Part shown: positions 7,750-14,630 of the stretch, piece by piece | Layout: every line of letters starts with the position of its first letter | Position numbering within the stretch: the first letter of the stretch is position 1 | DNA from: an uncultured Eubacterium sp. | GTDB taxonomy: Bacteria; Bacillota; Clostridia; Lachnospirales; Lachnospiraceae | Direction: 5' to 3' | DNA length: 22,745 nt | Assembly (NCBI GenBank): GCA_910580075.1 | Contig: CAJTVR010000078.1 | Location: 1 to 22,745, forward strand | The notes under the pieces: generated by a model | The model's database searches: none | What the model was told of the DNA's origin: nothing | The model's input: only the letters and a program-made list of their open reading frames with translations | Position numbers and translations under genes: made by a program

Positions 7750-8297
7750 GATGACTGACAGTCTGCATGCACGGAAGGGATTGGTTCAGCGCCAGTCCGT
7801 TCTCTCCACAGCCGCTTAGGTTTATAGGACCGTCATCTGCGCCGGCAGATGCGCCGCTGCCGGCATTGGCGCTGCTGTTTTGTCTCCTGCCTGGATATAA
7901 CCCCGTCTGTACACGGTGATTTGGAGGATCAGGCCTTTTGAGCTGTTTGACGCAGTGAATTTTATTTGTCATTATAGTGTCTTTTACACTGGGTTATGAT
8001 TATGTTTTCATCTGACCCTGCAAACAAGTCTGTCTTTTCATTTCACCATCAAATCGAAGGCTTATAGCAGCCATACTATCACTTCTTTTCTGAATCCATC
8101 AGCACAGATCCCGGAATATGTGGTTGAAACTGTATACAGGAACCTATATAATGTTTAAGAAGGGATGAATGCCAGCTTCAGGAACTGCCAGAATCTGACT
8201 TATAGATACGCTTATCCGGCACCGGCAGGCTGAACATCCTGTAAATGGAGCGGGTTTCTGACAGCCGGTCATTTTTATTATCAGGAGGAATTAAAAA
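7750..8297 (+). other. 548-base intergenic region with pgcA leader
   Basis: No supported gene. It holds two overlapping, mutually exclusive hairpins at 7834-7864: CATCTGC/GCAGATG (7834-7840/7845-7851) against GCCGGCAG/CTGCCGGC (7841-7848/7857-7864). The rest to 8120 is unremarkable. A sigma-A promoter lies at 8124-8152, leaving about 138 bases of leader before the phosphoglucomutase gene; I see no known riboswitch consensus in it. Confidence 0.5.
8124..8152 (+). promoter_or_regulatory. sigma-A promoter of the phosphoglucomutase gene
   Basis: -35 TTGAAA (8124-8129), 17-base spacer, -10 TATAAT (8147-8152), a near-consensus vegetative promoter. Predicted start near 8159. Confidence 0.75.
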
Positions 8298-10019
8298 ATG
8301 GATTACATGAAAACATACGCACAGTGGTGTACAGACCCATATTTTGATGCAGAGACTAAAATGGAACTGAAGGATATCGAATCCGATACAGCTGAAATTG
8401 AAGACCGCTTTTACCGCCGTCTGGAATTTGGAACCGGGGGACTGCGCGGAGTGATTGGAGCAGGAACGAACCGGATGAATATTTATACGGTACGTCAGGC
8501 GACGCAGGGGCTTGCAAACTATATTATTTCTCAGAACGGACAGAAAAAGGGAGTTGCGATTGCATACGATTCCAGGCGCATGTCACCGGAATTTGCGGAC
8601 GAGGCGGCACTGTGCCTGAATGCAAACGGGATTCATACATACCGCTTTGAAAGCCTGCGGCCGACGCCGGAGCTGTCTTTTGCGGTGCGGCATTTAGGGT
8701 GCATTGCAGGGATTGTAATTACGGCCAGCCATAACCCGAGAGAATATAATGGGTATAAAGTATACTGGGAGGACGGTGCCCAGATTACGCCGCCGCATGA
8801 TAAAAACATTCTGGCGGAAGTGGCAAAAGTAACAGAATTTTCACAGGTAAAGACAATGGACAGGCAGGAGGCACAGGCGCAGGGGCTGTATGAAATGATT
8901 GGCAGCGGGATTGACGATCTGTACATGGAACAGTTAAAGGAGCAGAGCATCCACCCGGAACTGATTCAAAAAGCAGCCGGAGATATAAAGATTGTATATA
9001 CGCCTCTGCACGGGACAGGAAACATTCCGGTGCGGCGCGTCTTAAAAGAACTGGGATTTGAGCATGTCTATGTGGTTAAAGACCAGGAACTGCCGGATGG
9101 ATCGTTTCCAACCGTTGCCTATCCGAACCCGGAAGATGAAAAAGCGTGGACACTGGCACTGGCGCTGGCCAAAGAAAAGGATGCAGATATTGTACTGGCT
9201 ACAGACCCGGATGCAGACCGTCTCGGTGTATATGCAAAAGATACAAAGACAGGAGAATATGTCAGCTTTACCGGAAATATGTCAGGGATGCTGATTGCTG
9301 AATATATTCTGCGGGAGCGCACAGCAAAAGGCACAATGCCTGAAAACCCGGCACTGGTAGAAACAATCGTGACGACAGATATGGCAAAAGCTATTGCAGC
9401 AGAATACGGCACAGCTCTGATAGAAGTACTGACCGGATTTAAATATATCGGGGAGCAGATCAAGCTGTTTGAGCAGGAAAATTCGCATCATTATGTATTT
9501 GGCCTGGAAGAAAGCTACGGGTGTCTGGCAGGCACTTATGCAAGAGACAAAGATGCCTGTGTGGCAGTGATGATGCTTTGTGAAGCGGCAGCTTATTACA
9601 AACTGCAGAATAAAACGCTTTGGGATGCTATGCTGGATATGTACGAAAAGTACGGCTATTACAAAGAGGGGCTGGCAACACTGACGTTAAAAGGCATCGA
9701 CGGCGCGAAGCAGATTCAGGAAATGATGAGTGCTGCAAGGAGCAACCCGCCAAAAACGCTTGGAGGTTTTCAGGTACTTGCAGTCCGCGATTATAAAGAA
9801 GATGTGCGTACAGACATGCTTACAGGCGAAACTGTTCCGACCGGACTGCCGGCTTCAAATGTGTTATATTATGAGCTGGAAAACAATGCATGGTGCTGCG
9901 TGCGCCCGTCAGGCACGGAACCAAAGATTAAGTATTACTTTGGGGTAAAGGGTACGTCTTTGGAGGATGCGGCTGAAAAACTGCAGGCGTTGAAGCAGGA
10001 TATGGTGAAAGAGGCGTAA
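8298..10019 (+). CDS. pgcA: alpha-phosphoglucomutase / phosphohexomutase
   Basis: 573 residues, typical of the long PgcA-type alpha-D-phosphohexomutases of Firmicutes. ATG 8298 follows AGGAGG (spacing about 10). Motifs: phosphoserine loop TASHNP (142-147; Ser144 carries the phosphate), metal-binding DPDADR (303-308), sugar-specificity loop GLEESYG (402-408; a Glu-rich loop of the glucose/mannose type) and phosphate-binding RPSGTEPK (536-543). It interconverts glucose 1-phosphate and glucose 6-phosphate, linking glycolysis to UDP-glucose, glycogen and wall or lipid glycosylation; phosphomannomutase activity is possible. It has its own promoter, and no clear terminator separates it from the next gene 129 bases on, so the two may share a transcript. 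Confidence 0.93.
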   Translation: MDYMKTYAQWCTDPYFDAETKMELKDIESDTAEIEDRFYRRLEFGTGGLRGVIGAGTNRMNIYTVRQATQGLANYIISQNGQKKGVAIAYDSRRMSPEFADEAALCLNANGIHTYRFESLRPTPELSFAVRHLGCIAGIVITASHNPREYNGYKVYWEDGAQITPPHDKNILAEVAKVTEFSQVKTMDRQEAQAQGLYEMIGSGIDDLYMEQLKEQSIHPELIQKAAGDIKIVYTPLHGTGNIPVRRVLKELGFEHVYVVKDQELPDGSFPTVAYPNPEDEKAWTLALALAKEKDADIVLATDPDADRLGVYAKDTKTGEYVSFTGNMSGMLIAEYILRERTAKGTMPENPALVETIVTTDMAKAIAAEYGTALIEVLTGFKYIGEQIKLFEQENSHHYVFGLEESYGCLAGTYARDKDACVAVMMLCEAAAYYKLQNKTLWDAMLDMYEKYGYYKEGLATLTLKGIDGAKQIQEMMSAARSNPPKTLGGFQVLAVRDYKEDVRTDMLTGETVPTGLPASNVLYYELENNAWCCVRPSGTEPKIKYYFGVKGTSLEDAAEKLQALKQDMVKEA

Positions 10020-10148
10020 TAAGAGCTGCAGCGGCTGATCATCCGGTTTCTAAAATAAACCCACGGAAAGCATTTTTCAAACACGCTCCAGGAATATTAT
10101 CCATTTGTCCGCATAAAATAAGATAAGCAGATAACGGAGAAGCATCTT

Positions 10149-10601
10149 ATGAGTGCAAAGACAAGAATTGTTGTATTACATATGAAAGAGGTAATTTATA
10201 CCGTCATATTCGCATTGCTTGCAATTCTGCTCATTCTGCTGCTGGTATTTATGTTCCGTTCCGGTAAAAAAAGCGATGGTGCAACAGAAACAATGAAGTA
10301 TACATCCGGGGTTTATACTTCATCCATTGTGCTGAATAACCAGACGATGGATTTAAAGGTAGTGGTAGACGATAACCGTATCAATGCCATTTCTCTGGAT
10401 AATCTGGATGATACGGCAGCAGCCATGTACCCGCTGATGCAGCCGGCATTGGACAATATCAGCCAGCAGATTTATGAAAAGCAGTCTGCGGAAGATATTA
10501 CATATGATGAGGCAAACCAGTACACGTCTGTCGTGCTGCTGAATGCAATTAAAGATGCGCTGTCACGGGCAGAGACAGAAGAAAGCGGGAGCGGCCGGTA
10601 G
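10149..10601 (+). CDS. single-TM protein with FMN-bind-like outer domain
   Basis: 150 residues, start ATG 10149 after GGAG (spacing about 9). Residues 13-35 are a strong membrane span (EVIYTVIFALLAILLILLLV) followed by FRSGKKS, which predicts a short cytoplasmic end and a C-terminal domain outside. That domain begins TSGVYTSSIVLNNQTMDLKV and continues VVDDNRINAISLDNL. This looks like the 'dG.Y.g.....g.i.v.v.vkdgkI..v' opening of FMN-bind domains, but no flavinylation-type SGAT motif is seen. Function unknown; envelope-associated. An intrinsic terminator follows 69 bases after the stop. Confidence 0.75.
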   Translation: MSAKTRIVVLHMKEVIYTVIFALLAILLILLLVFMFRSGKKSDGATETMKYTSGVYTSSIVLNNQTMDLKVVVDDNRINAISLDNLDDTAAAMYPLMQPALDNISQQIYEKQSAEDITYDEANQYTSVVLLNAIKDALSRAETEESGSGR

Positions 10602-10669
10602 ATGTTTATATACTCTTATCCGGACGCCGGAACAGCCCCTTTTTCCAGTGTCCGGTCCCGGCAGAACAT

Positions 10670-10700
10670 AAAGACACCTCATATATAAGGTGTCTTTTAT
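10670..10700 (+). terminator. strong intrinsic terminator
   Basis: Perfect 10-bp stem AAAGACACCT (10670-10679) with AGGTGTCTTT (10688-10697), 8-base loop, then TTATT. Ends the FMN-bind-like gene transcript and may also act on the convergent minus-strand gene. Confidence 0.88.
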
Positions 10701-10707
10701 TAAAAAA

Positions 10708-10822
10708 GTATAGGTTACCCGGACGCCGGGCGGATACACCTGTTCCTTTTTTGTGACTCCGAAGAACAGTTAGAAATTCTTAATTTTCTGCTTCATATCC
10801 AGGATTTGGGGCTCACTGCCTG
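10708..10822 (+). repeat. dispersed repeat, copy 1 (one arm)
   Basis: About 115 bases matching two segments at the window's right end. The left part (10708-10757: GTATAGG, CCGGACGCC, GGCGGA, TGTTCCTTTTT) matches 22488-22551. The central 28 bases starting GAACAGTTAGAAATTC (10764-10791) match both other copies. The right part TCCAGGATTTGGGGCTCACT and CTGCCTG (10798-10822) matches only the inverted copy ending the window. No open frame is conserved. Probably a non-autonomous mobile or palindromic repeat family. Confidence 0.8.
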
Positions 10823-10898
10823 CCTTGTACCGCAGTCTGGCAGCCAGATTTTCATTCTGCTGCATCCGGCGTTCGGATCATTCATAATTCTGAAGTTA

Positions 10899-11132
10899 TT
10901 AATCCAGTGTATTCATATAGTCGTTCACAGCATCCATATTCACTTCCGTATAGGAAACCGGTTTACTTTCCTGAACACGCGAATAAACTGAAAATCCAAT
11001 CCAGCCGACGATAGCAGCTGCAATCACAGTGCCGGTGATTTTATAAATCAGCCGGTTTCTTTTATCTTTCTGAAGCTGTTTTTTTCTATTGTATTTCTCT
11101 TTTTTATACTGATCTACTTTCTGCTGGCTCAT
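10899..11132 (-). CDS. small basic single-TM protein
   Basis: 77 residues on the minus strand; AGGAG sits 9 bases before the start codon. Residues 1-31 are very basic (QYKKEKYNRKKQLQKDKRNR); residues 32-50 form a membrane span (ITGTVIAAAIVGWIGFSVY); the last 27 residues (ending VNDYMNTLD) should be outside. Charge distribution predicts N-in, C-out. No enzymatic motif. I believe similar small proteins occur widely in Lachnospiraceae, but I have no functional name. It is alone on the minus strand among plus-strand genes and converges on the FMN-bind-like gene. Confidence 0.75.
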   Translation of the reverse strand: MSQQKVDQYKKEKYNRKKQLQKDKRNRLIYKITGTVIAAAIVGWIGFSVYSRVQESKPVSYTEVNMDAVNDYMNTLD

Positions 11133-11516
11133 TTTTACATCTCCTATTCTAAATCCTTAATGAATGTGTTACAATAATTTCTGGCTGCATAACGGTCCGC
11201 CTGACCAGCCGTCTGCAGTTCAGGCTGCAGATATTGTCAGCCGGGTGTCAGAGCGTGTCTGTGGCCTGTACTTTCAGGCAGATGATGCAGCTGTGCGGAA
11301 ATTACAAACACGATCTGGTATTATGCCGCTGCAGTTGATTATACATGATTTGCATCTGTTTGTGGAGTATTAAAATATATTTTTTTATGAAATAAATTTG
11401 AAGTACTGAATACCGGAGGAATATCAAAATGAAGAAATATGTAAAGGAATACTGTCAGGGGTAAAGTCAGGAAAACGTGAAAACCAGGAACAGGAAACCA
11501 GGAATAAGGAGAAATC
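11133..11516 (+). other. 384-base divergent intergenic region with possible leader mini-gene
   Basis: No supported gene of normal size. A 69-codon frame at 11164-11373 lacks a ribosome site. At 11429-11464 a 11-codon frame (MKKYVKEYCQG-stop) sits behind a strong CCGGAGG at good spacing, 52 bases before the HAD gene. It could be a leader peptide or just a chance frame. Promoters for the flanking genes are not clear. Confidence 0.4.
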
Positions 11517-12158
11517 ATGAACGGAAAAATAAGAAAAACAGCAATTATATTTGATATGGACGGAACTTTATGGGACAGTTCTCTTCAGGTGGCAGAAGCA
11601 TGGAGTATAGTCACGGTTCCCAAACTGGGCAGGGCGGTTACACAGGAGGATATGCACCGTACAATGGGAATGCCTATGGACGAGCTTGCAAAAGCGATTT
11701 TTCCAGACCATGAACTGCAGGAGCTTCTGCCTGTCATGGAAGAAAGCTGCAAAGTGGAAAATGAGTATCTTTTAAAGCATGGAGCGGTTTTGTATCCGCA
11801 GGCAGTCGAAACGATTCAGGCGCTGTCAGAAGAATATCCGCTGTATATTGTAAGTAACTGCCAGGAAGGCTATATTGAGTCATTTCTGGCATATTACCAG
11901 ACAGAAGCGTATTTTAAGGACCATGTCTGCTTTGGGGAAAATGGCAGGCCAAAGAGTGAAAATATTGCGCTGATTATGGAGCGAAACGGCATAGATCACG
12001 GGATTTACGTAGGGGATATACAGGCGGACTATGAAGCGGCGGTCCAGGCAGGCGCGCAGTTTATCCACGCAGCTTACGGATTTGGAACGGTGGATGCTGC
12101 AGTGCCAAAATTAAATGCATTGAGTGAACTTCCGAAGCTTTTAAAAGAGATTTTGTAA
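11517..12158 (+). CDS. HAD-superfamily (subclass IA) phosphatase
   Basis: 213 residues, with AAGGAG before ATG 11517. Motif I DMDGT (13-17; Asp13 nucleophile, Asp15 acid/base), motif II Ser113 (IVSNC), motif III Lys146 (RPKSENI) and motif IV GD (166-167) with Asp171 are all present, so it should be active. Residues 20-90 form the helical cap of the phosphoglycolate phosphatase/beta-phosphoglucomutase group. The sequence WDSSLQVAEAW after motif I is typical of general small-molecule phosphatases; substrate unknown. A good promoter lies just after its stop, so the next operon is transcribed separately, though read-through is possible because no terminator is seen. Confidence 0.9.
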   Translation: MNGKIRKTAIIFDMDGTLWDSSLQVAEAWSIVTVPKLGRAVTQEDMHRTMGMPMDELAKAIFPDHELQELLPVMEESCKVENEYLLKHGAVLYPQAVETIQALSEEYPLYIVSNCQEGYIESFLAYYQTEAYFKDHVCFGENGRPKSENIALIMERNGIDHGIYVGDIQADYEAAVQAGAQFIHAAYGFGTVDAAVPKLNALSELPKLLKEIL

Positions 12159-12163
12159 CTTCA

Positions 12164-12192
12164 TTGCAAAAATTCCCCATAGATGATAAAAT
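12164..12192 (+). promoter_or_regulatory. sigma-A promoter of the cadherin-like/clpC operon
   Basis: -35 TTGCAA (12164-12169), 17-base spacer, -10 TAAAAT (12187-12192). Predicted start near 12199, 38 bases before the chosen start codon. No CIRCE and no CtsR-like heptad repeat is visible around it. Confidence 0.7.
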
Positions 12193-12236
12193 ATCTCCAG
12201 ACAACCCCACACATAGGAAAAGAAGGGAATCAGAAT

Positions 12237-14615
12237 ATGAGGAAAAACAAAAGCAAACAACTATTACTTGCGGCATTAGCCGGGCTGTTTTTATTTACAC
12301 CGGTACAGTGCGTTCCTGCTCCGGAGTCAGCTTATGCTGCACAGGCGGCAGACCCTCATGACAGCAGACTGTCAGCATTCGATATAGCCCCAGGTGTCTT
12401 AAGTCCAGCTTTTTCACCGGATATACTAGAATACACTTCTGCTGTGGATGCAGATGTCACAAGTGTCAGCGTACAGGCAGTGCCGCGCTCGACCAGCAGC
12501 GTGATTGCTTCGGTAGAAGGCAGGGATGGCCTTAAGCCGGGTGTCAACACGATTAAAGTCGTCTGTGCAGCGCAGGATAACACATCTACAGCCTATACGA
12601 TTACACTGACAGTAGGAAGTGATTCACAAGGGACACAGCAGCCTGCAGGAGAAGAAGAGGGTGCAGCCGGGCAGCCGGGCAGTACCCAGAATCAGCCAGA
12701 GGGCAGCACAGGACAGTCACAGCCAAAAGACAGCAGCGGAGAAAGCGGCCAGGAAGCAGATGCACAGGAGACAGGGACAGAAAAAAAGAAAAAGAAGAAA
12801 AAAAGCTCAGCAGCCTCAAAACTGACAGGGAAAGTCTCTTCAGACGGATCCGTCAGTTTAAGCGGCGCATCTTACAGGCTGTCTGGTAATTTTAGTTACG
12901 GCTCCATAACCCAGGATATTCCGTCTGCATTCGGGGAAGGATCTCTGGACATTGGAGGCAGCAGCTATCCGACACTTTACTGCGGTACGAACGGTGTTCA
13001 TCTGGTCTATATGGAAAATACAGACGGAAACGGTTCTTCGGGATTTTATTATTATGACGAAAAACAAAATGCGGTAGAGCGTTTTAAATATACTGGAATT
13101 GGAGATAATTTTGTAGTATTTATCAGCAATGCAAGGAAGGAAGTGCCGCAGGGGTATACAGAAACTTCCCTGAAGCTGGCGTCCGGCAAGGAAGTGGCGG
13201 CCTGTCAGAATGCATCGTCAGATGCAATGCAGGATTTTTATCTGATTTACGGCATCAATTCAGATGGTACGGATGGCTGGTATCTGTATGACAGTACGCA
13301 GGGGACTTATTTAAGGTATTTAGATGCGTTTCATGTACAGCCTCAGGAAGAAGAAGGACAGGAAGAGCAGGTCAGAACTGTTTCTCTGGTGAAATATAAT
13401 TCACTGAATGAAAAATATACGGAATTGAAAGAAAACCGCGTGAAACTGGTCAGTATTTTTGTAATCGTAATTCTGCTTTTAATTATTGCGTTTACAGCAG
13501 TACTGCTGCGCAGCCAGGACGATGGTGAGGATGATGAAGAAGAAGGGCGTGAACGGGTAAGAAAAGCAAAAAGAAAACCGCAAAAAAAGGCAGCACCGGT
13601 TTCAAAAAGCTCGCTTGCAGCCGGCCGGGATTTTGAAGGCATTGCCGGGAAACGGGCTAAAAAAGTTACAAAAAATATTACACAGGAGCCGGATCAGGAA
13701 CTGCCGGCTGGCGGATTTGACGATGAAATTACTCCGCCGGATAAAATACGCGAACAGCTGGAAAAGGAGAAAAATGCATATGGCTTTAAACAAAAAGAGC
13801 AAAAGCCGTATGACAGAAAGCTGGGCGAAAAGGCAGATGACCAGAAACACAGGGAACAAAAGGCGAAGGTATTTGGCCAGAAGCCGGGCGGCCTGAGCCA
13901 GAAAGACCAGAACGCATATGGGCAGAAGCTGAACAGCCAAAAGACATATGAGCAGAAAATAAAGGATCAGCAGGTATTCGGCCGGAAGCCGGGCGAACAA
14001 AAGGCATATGGGCAGAAATTAAAAGAACAGCAGACATATGAGCAGAAACTGAGTGAACAAAAGGCGTATGAGCAGAAGCTGAAGGAACAGCAGGCATATG
14101 AGCAGAAGTTAAAGGAACAAAAGGCATATGAGCAGAAGCTGAAGGACCAGCGTGCCTATGAACAGCAGCTGTATGAGCAGAAATTAAAGGAACAAAAGGC
14201 ATATGAGCAGAAATTGAAGGAACAGCAGGCATATGAGCAGAAGTTAAAAGATCAGCAGGCGTATGAGCAGAAACTGAAAGACCAGCGTGCCTATGAACAG
14301 CAGCGTGCATACAGCCAGAAAGATGCCTTTAGCGGACAGGGCAGGGAGGTTTTGCCGAATCTGCTTAAAAACGGCGAGGATTCCGCTTCATCGGATTCTG
14401 TACAGCTTGCAGCAGAAAGAATGCGCCAGTCTGTGAGATTTTCAAGGGGTGTTCCGAAAGCAGAGCCTGTACAGACAGAGCCGGAACACGACCCGATGGA
14501 TGACTGGGATATGGAGGAGAGCAGCCGCAAGCCTCAGAAAAGTGCCAGGGCGTCAAAAAAGAAACGCCGCATAGATGATGATGATATGGAAATCATGGAT
14601 CTGAATGATTTATAA
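12237..14615 (+). CDS. cadherin-like beta-sandwich membrane protein with cytoplasmic decapeptide-repeat tail
   Basis: 792 residues from ATG 12237 (AGAAGGGAA upstream); an earlier in-frame ATG at 12183 would bury the signal peptide and lies in the -10 region. Order: signal peptide (1-35, ending AYAAQA); cadherin-like beta-sandwich domain (about 45-127, LSPAFSPDILEYTSAV and GVNTIKVV); Gln/Gly/Ser linker ending in a Lys run (183-189); beta-rich outer domain (about 195-365); membrane span (402-424); basic stop-transfer region; tail with ten-residue repeats of type QKAYEQKLKE (about 511-695); then an acidic C-terminus DDDMEIMDLNDL. Topology should be outside-TM-inside, putting the repeats in the cytoplasm. 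clpC starts 15 bases later behind a shared-transcript ribosome site. Domains are recognised; function is not known. A ClpC partner or scaffold role is inference from position. Confidence 0.85.
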   Translation: MRKNKSKQLLLAALAGLFLFTPVQCVPAPESAYAAQAADPHDSRLSAFDIAPGVLSPAFSPDILEYTSAVDADVTSVSVQAVPRSTSSVIASVEGRDGLKPGVNTIKVVCAAQDNTSTAYTITLTVGSDSQGTQQPAGEEEGAAGQPGSTQNQPEGSTGQSQPKDSSGESGQEADAQETGTEKKKKKKKSSAASKLTGKVSSDGSVSLSGASYRLSGNFSYGSITQDIPSAFGEGSLDIGGSSYPTLYCGTNGVHLVYMENTDGNGSSGFYYYDEKQNAVERFKYTGIGDNFVVFISNARKEVPQGYTETSLKLASGKEVAACQNASSDAMQDFYLIYGINSDGTDGWYLYDSTQGTYLRYLDAFHVQPQEEEGQEEQVRTVSLVKYNSLNEKYTELKENRVKLVSIFVIVILLLIIAFTAVLLRSQDDGEDDEEEGRERVRKAKRKPQKKAAPVSKSSLAAGRDFEGIAGKRAKKVTKNITQEPDQELPAGGFDDEITPPDKIREQLEKEKNAYGFKQKEQKPYDRKLGEKADDQKHREQKAKVFGQKPGGLSQKDQNAYGQKLNSQKTYEQKIKDQQVFGRKPGEQKAYGQKLKEQQTYEQKLSEQKAYEQKLKEQQAYEQKLKEQKAYEQKLKDQRAYEQQLYEQKLKEQKAYEQKLKEQQAYEQKLKDQQAYEQKLKDQRAYEQQRAYSQKDAFSGQGREVLPNLLKNGEDSASSDSVQLAAERMRQSVRFSRGVPKAEPVQTEPEHDPMDDWDMEESSRKPQKSARASKKKRRIDDDDMEIMDLNDL
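13767..14321 (+). repeat. 30-bp-period coding tandem repeat (decapeptide)
   Basis: About 18 imperfect units of 30 bases inside the membrane protein gene. They are degenerate at the start and near-perfect from about 14025 to 14290. Consensus peptide QKAYEQKLKE with Q/K, E/D and R variation, and one in-frame insertion (QLYEQKLKE around residue 644). Codon-level variation (AAGCTG, AAATTA, AAGTTA for KL) shows an old array under protein-level constraint with local homogenisation. Length is likely variable between strains. Confidence 0.85.
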
Positions 14616-14630
14616 ATGGAGGAAAAATGA

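Larger units (their letters stand above)
10602..10898. other. 297-base convergent intergenic region with terminator and dispersed repeat
   Basis: Lies between the end of the FMN-bind-like gene (+) and the end of the small membrane protein (-). It holds the terminator at 10670-10700, the dispersed repeat copy at 10708-10822, and the 11-mer CCGGACGCCGG at 10620-10630, whose core recurs inside the repeat at 10719-10729. No gene is supported. Confidence 0.6.

Noticed and set aside
7685..7972. 95-codon minus-strand frame
   Set aside because: Overlaps the end of the deacetylase gene, is Pro/Ser/Cys-rich, and has no ribosome site or family resemblance.
11141..11174. Minus-strand promoter TTGTAA-17-TAGAAT for the small membrane protein
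   Set aside because: The -10 box directly abuts the Shine-Dalgarno, so the transcript would start after the ribosome site.
11164..11373. 69-codon plus-strand frame before the HAD gene
   Set aside because: Some protein-like stretches (AADIVSRVSERV) but no ribosome site or recognisable family; too weak to call, even as a pseudogene.
12100..12236. CtsR or CIRCE operator for the clpC operon
   Set aside because: Searched by eye around the promoter; no heptad direct repeat and no TTAGCACTC-like arm found.
13786..14310. 174-codon minus-strand open frame full of SAHMPAVP-like repeats
   Set aside because: It is the antisense image of the decapeptide array: the 30-base period keeps all frames open. 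No start context, and the plus strand carries the real protein.
13767..14321. CRISPR-like look of the 30-base repeats
   Set aside because: Units are contiguous with no unique spacers, lie in-frame in a gene, and no cas genes are present.
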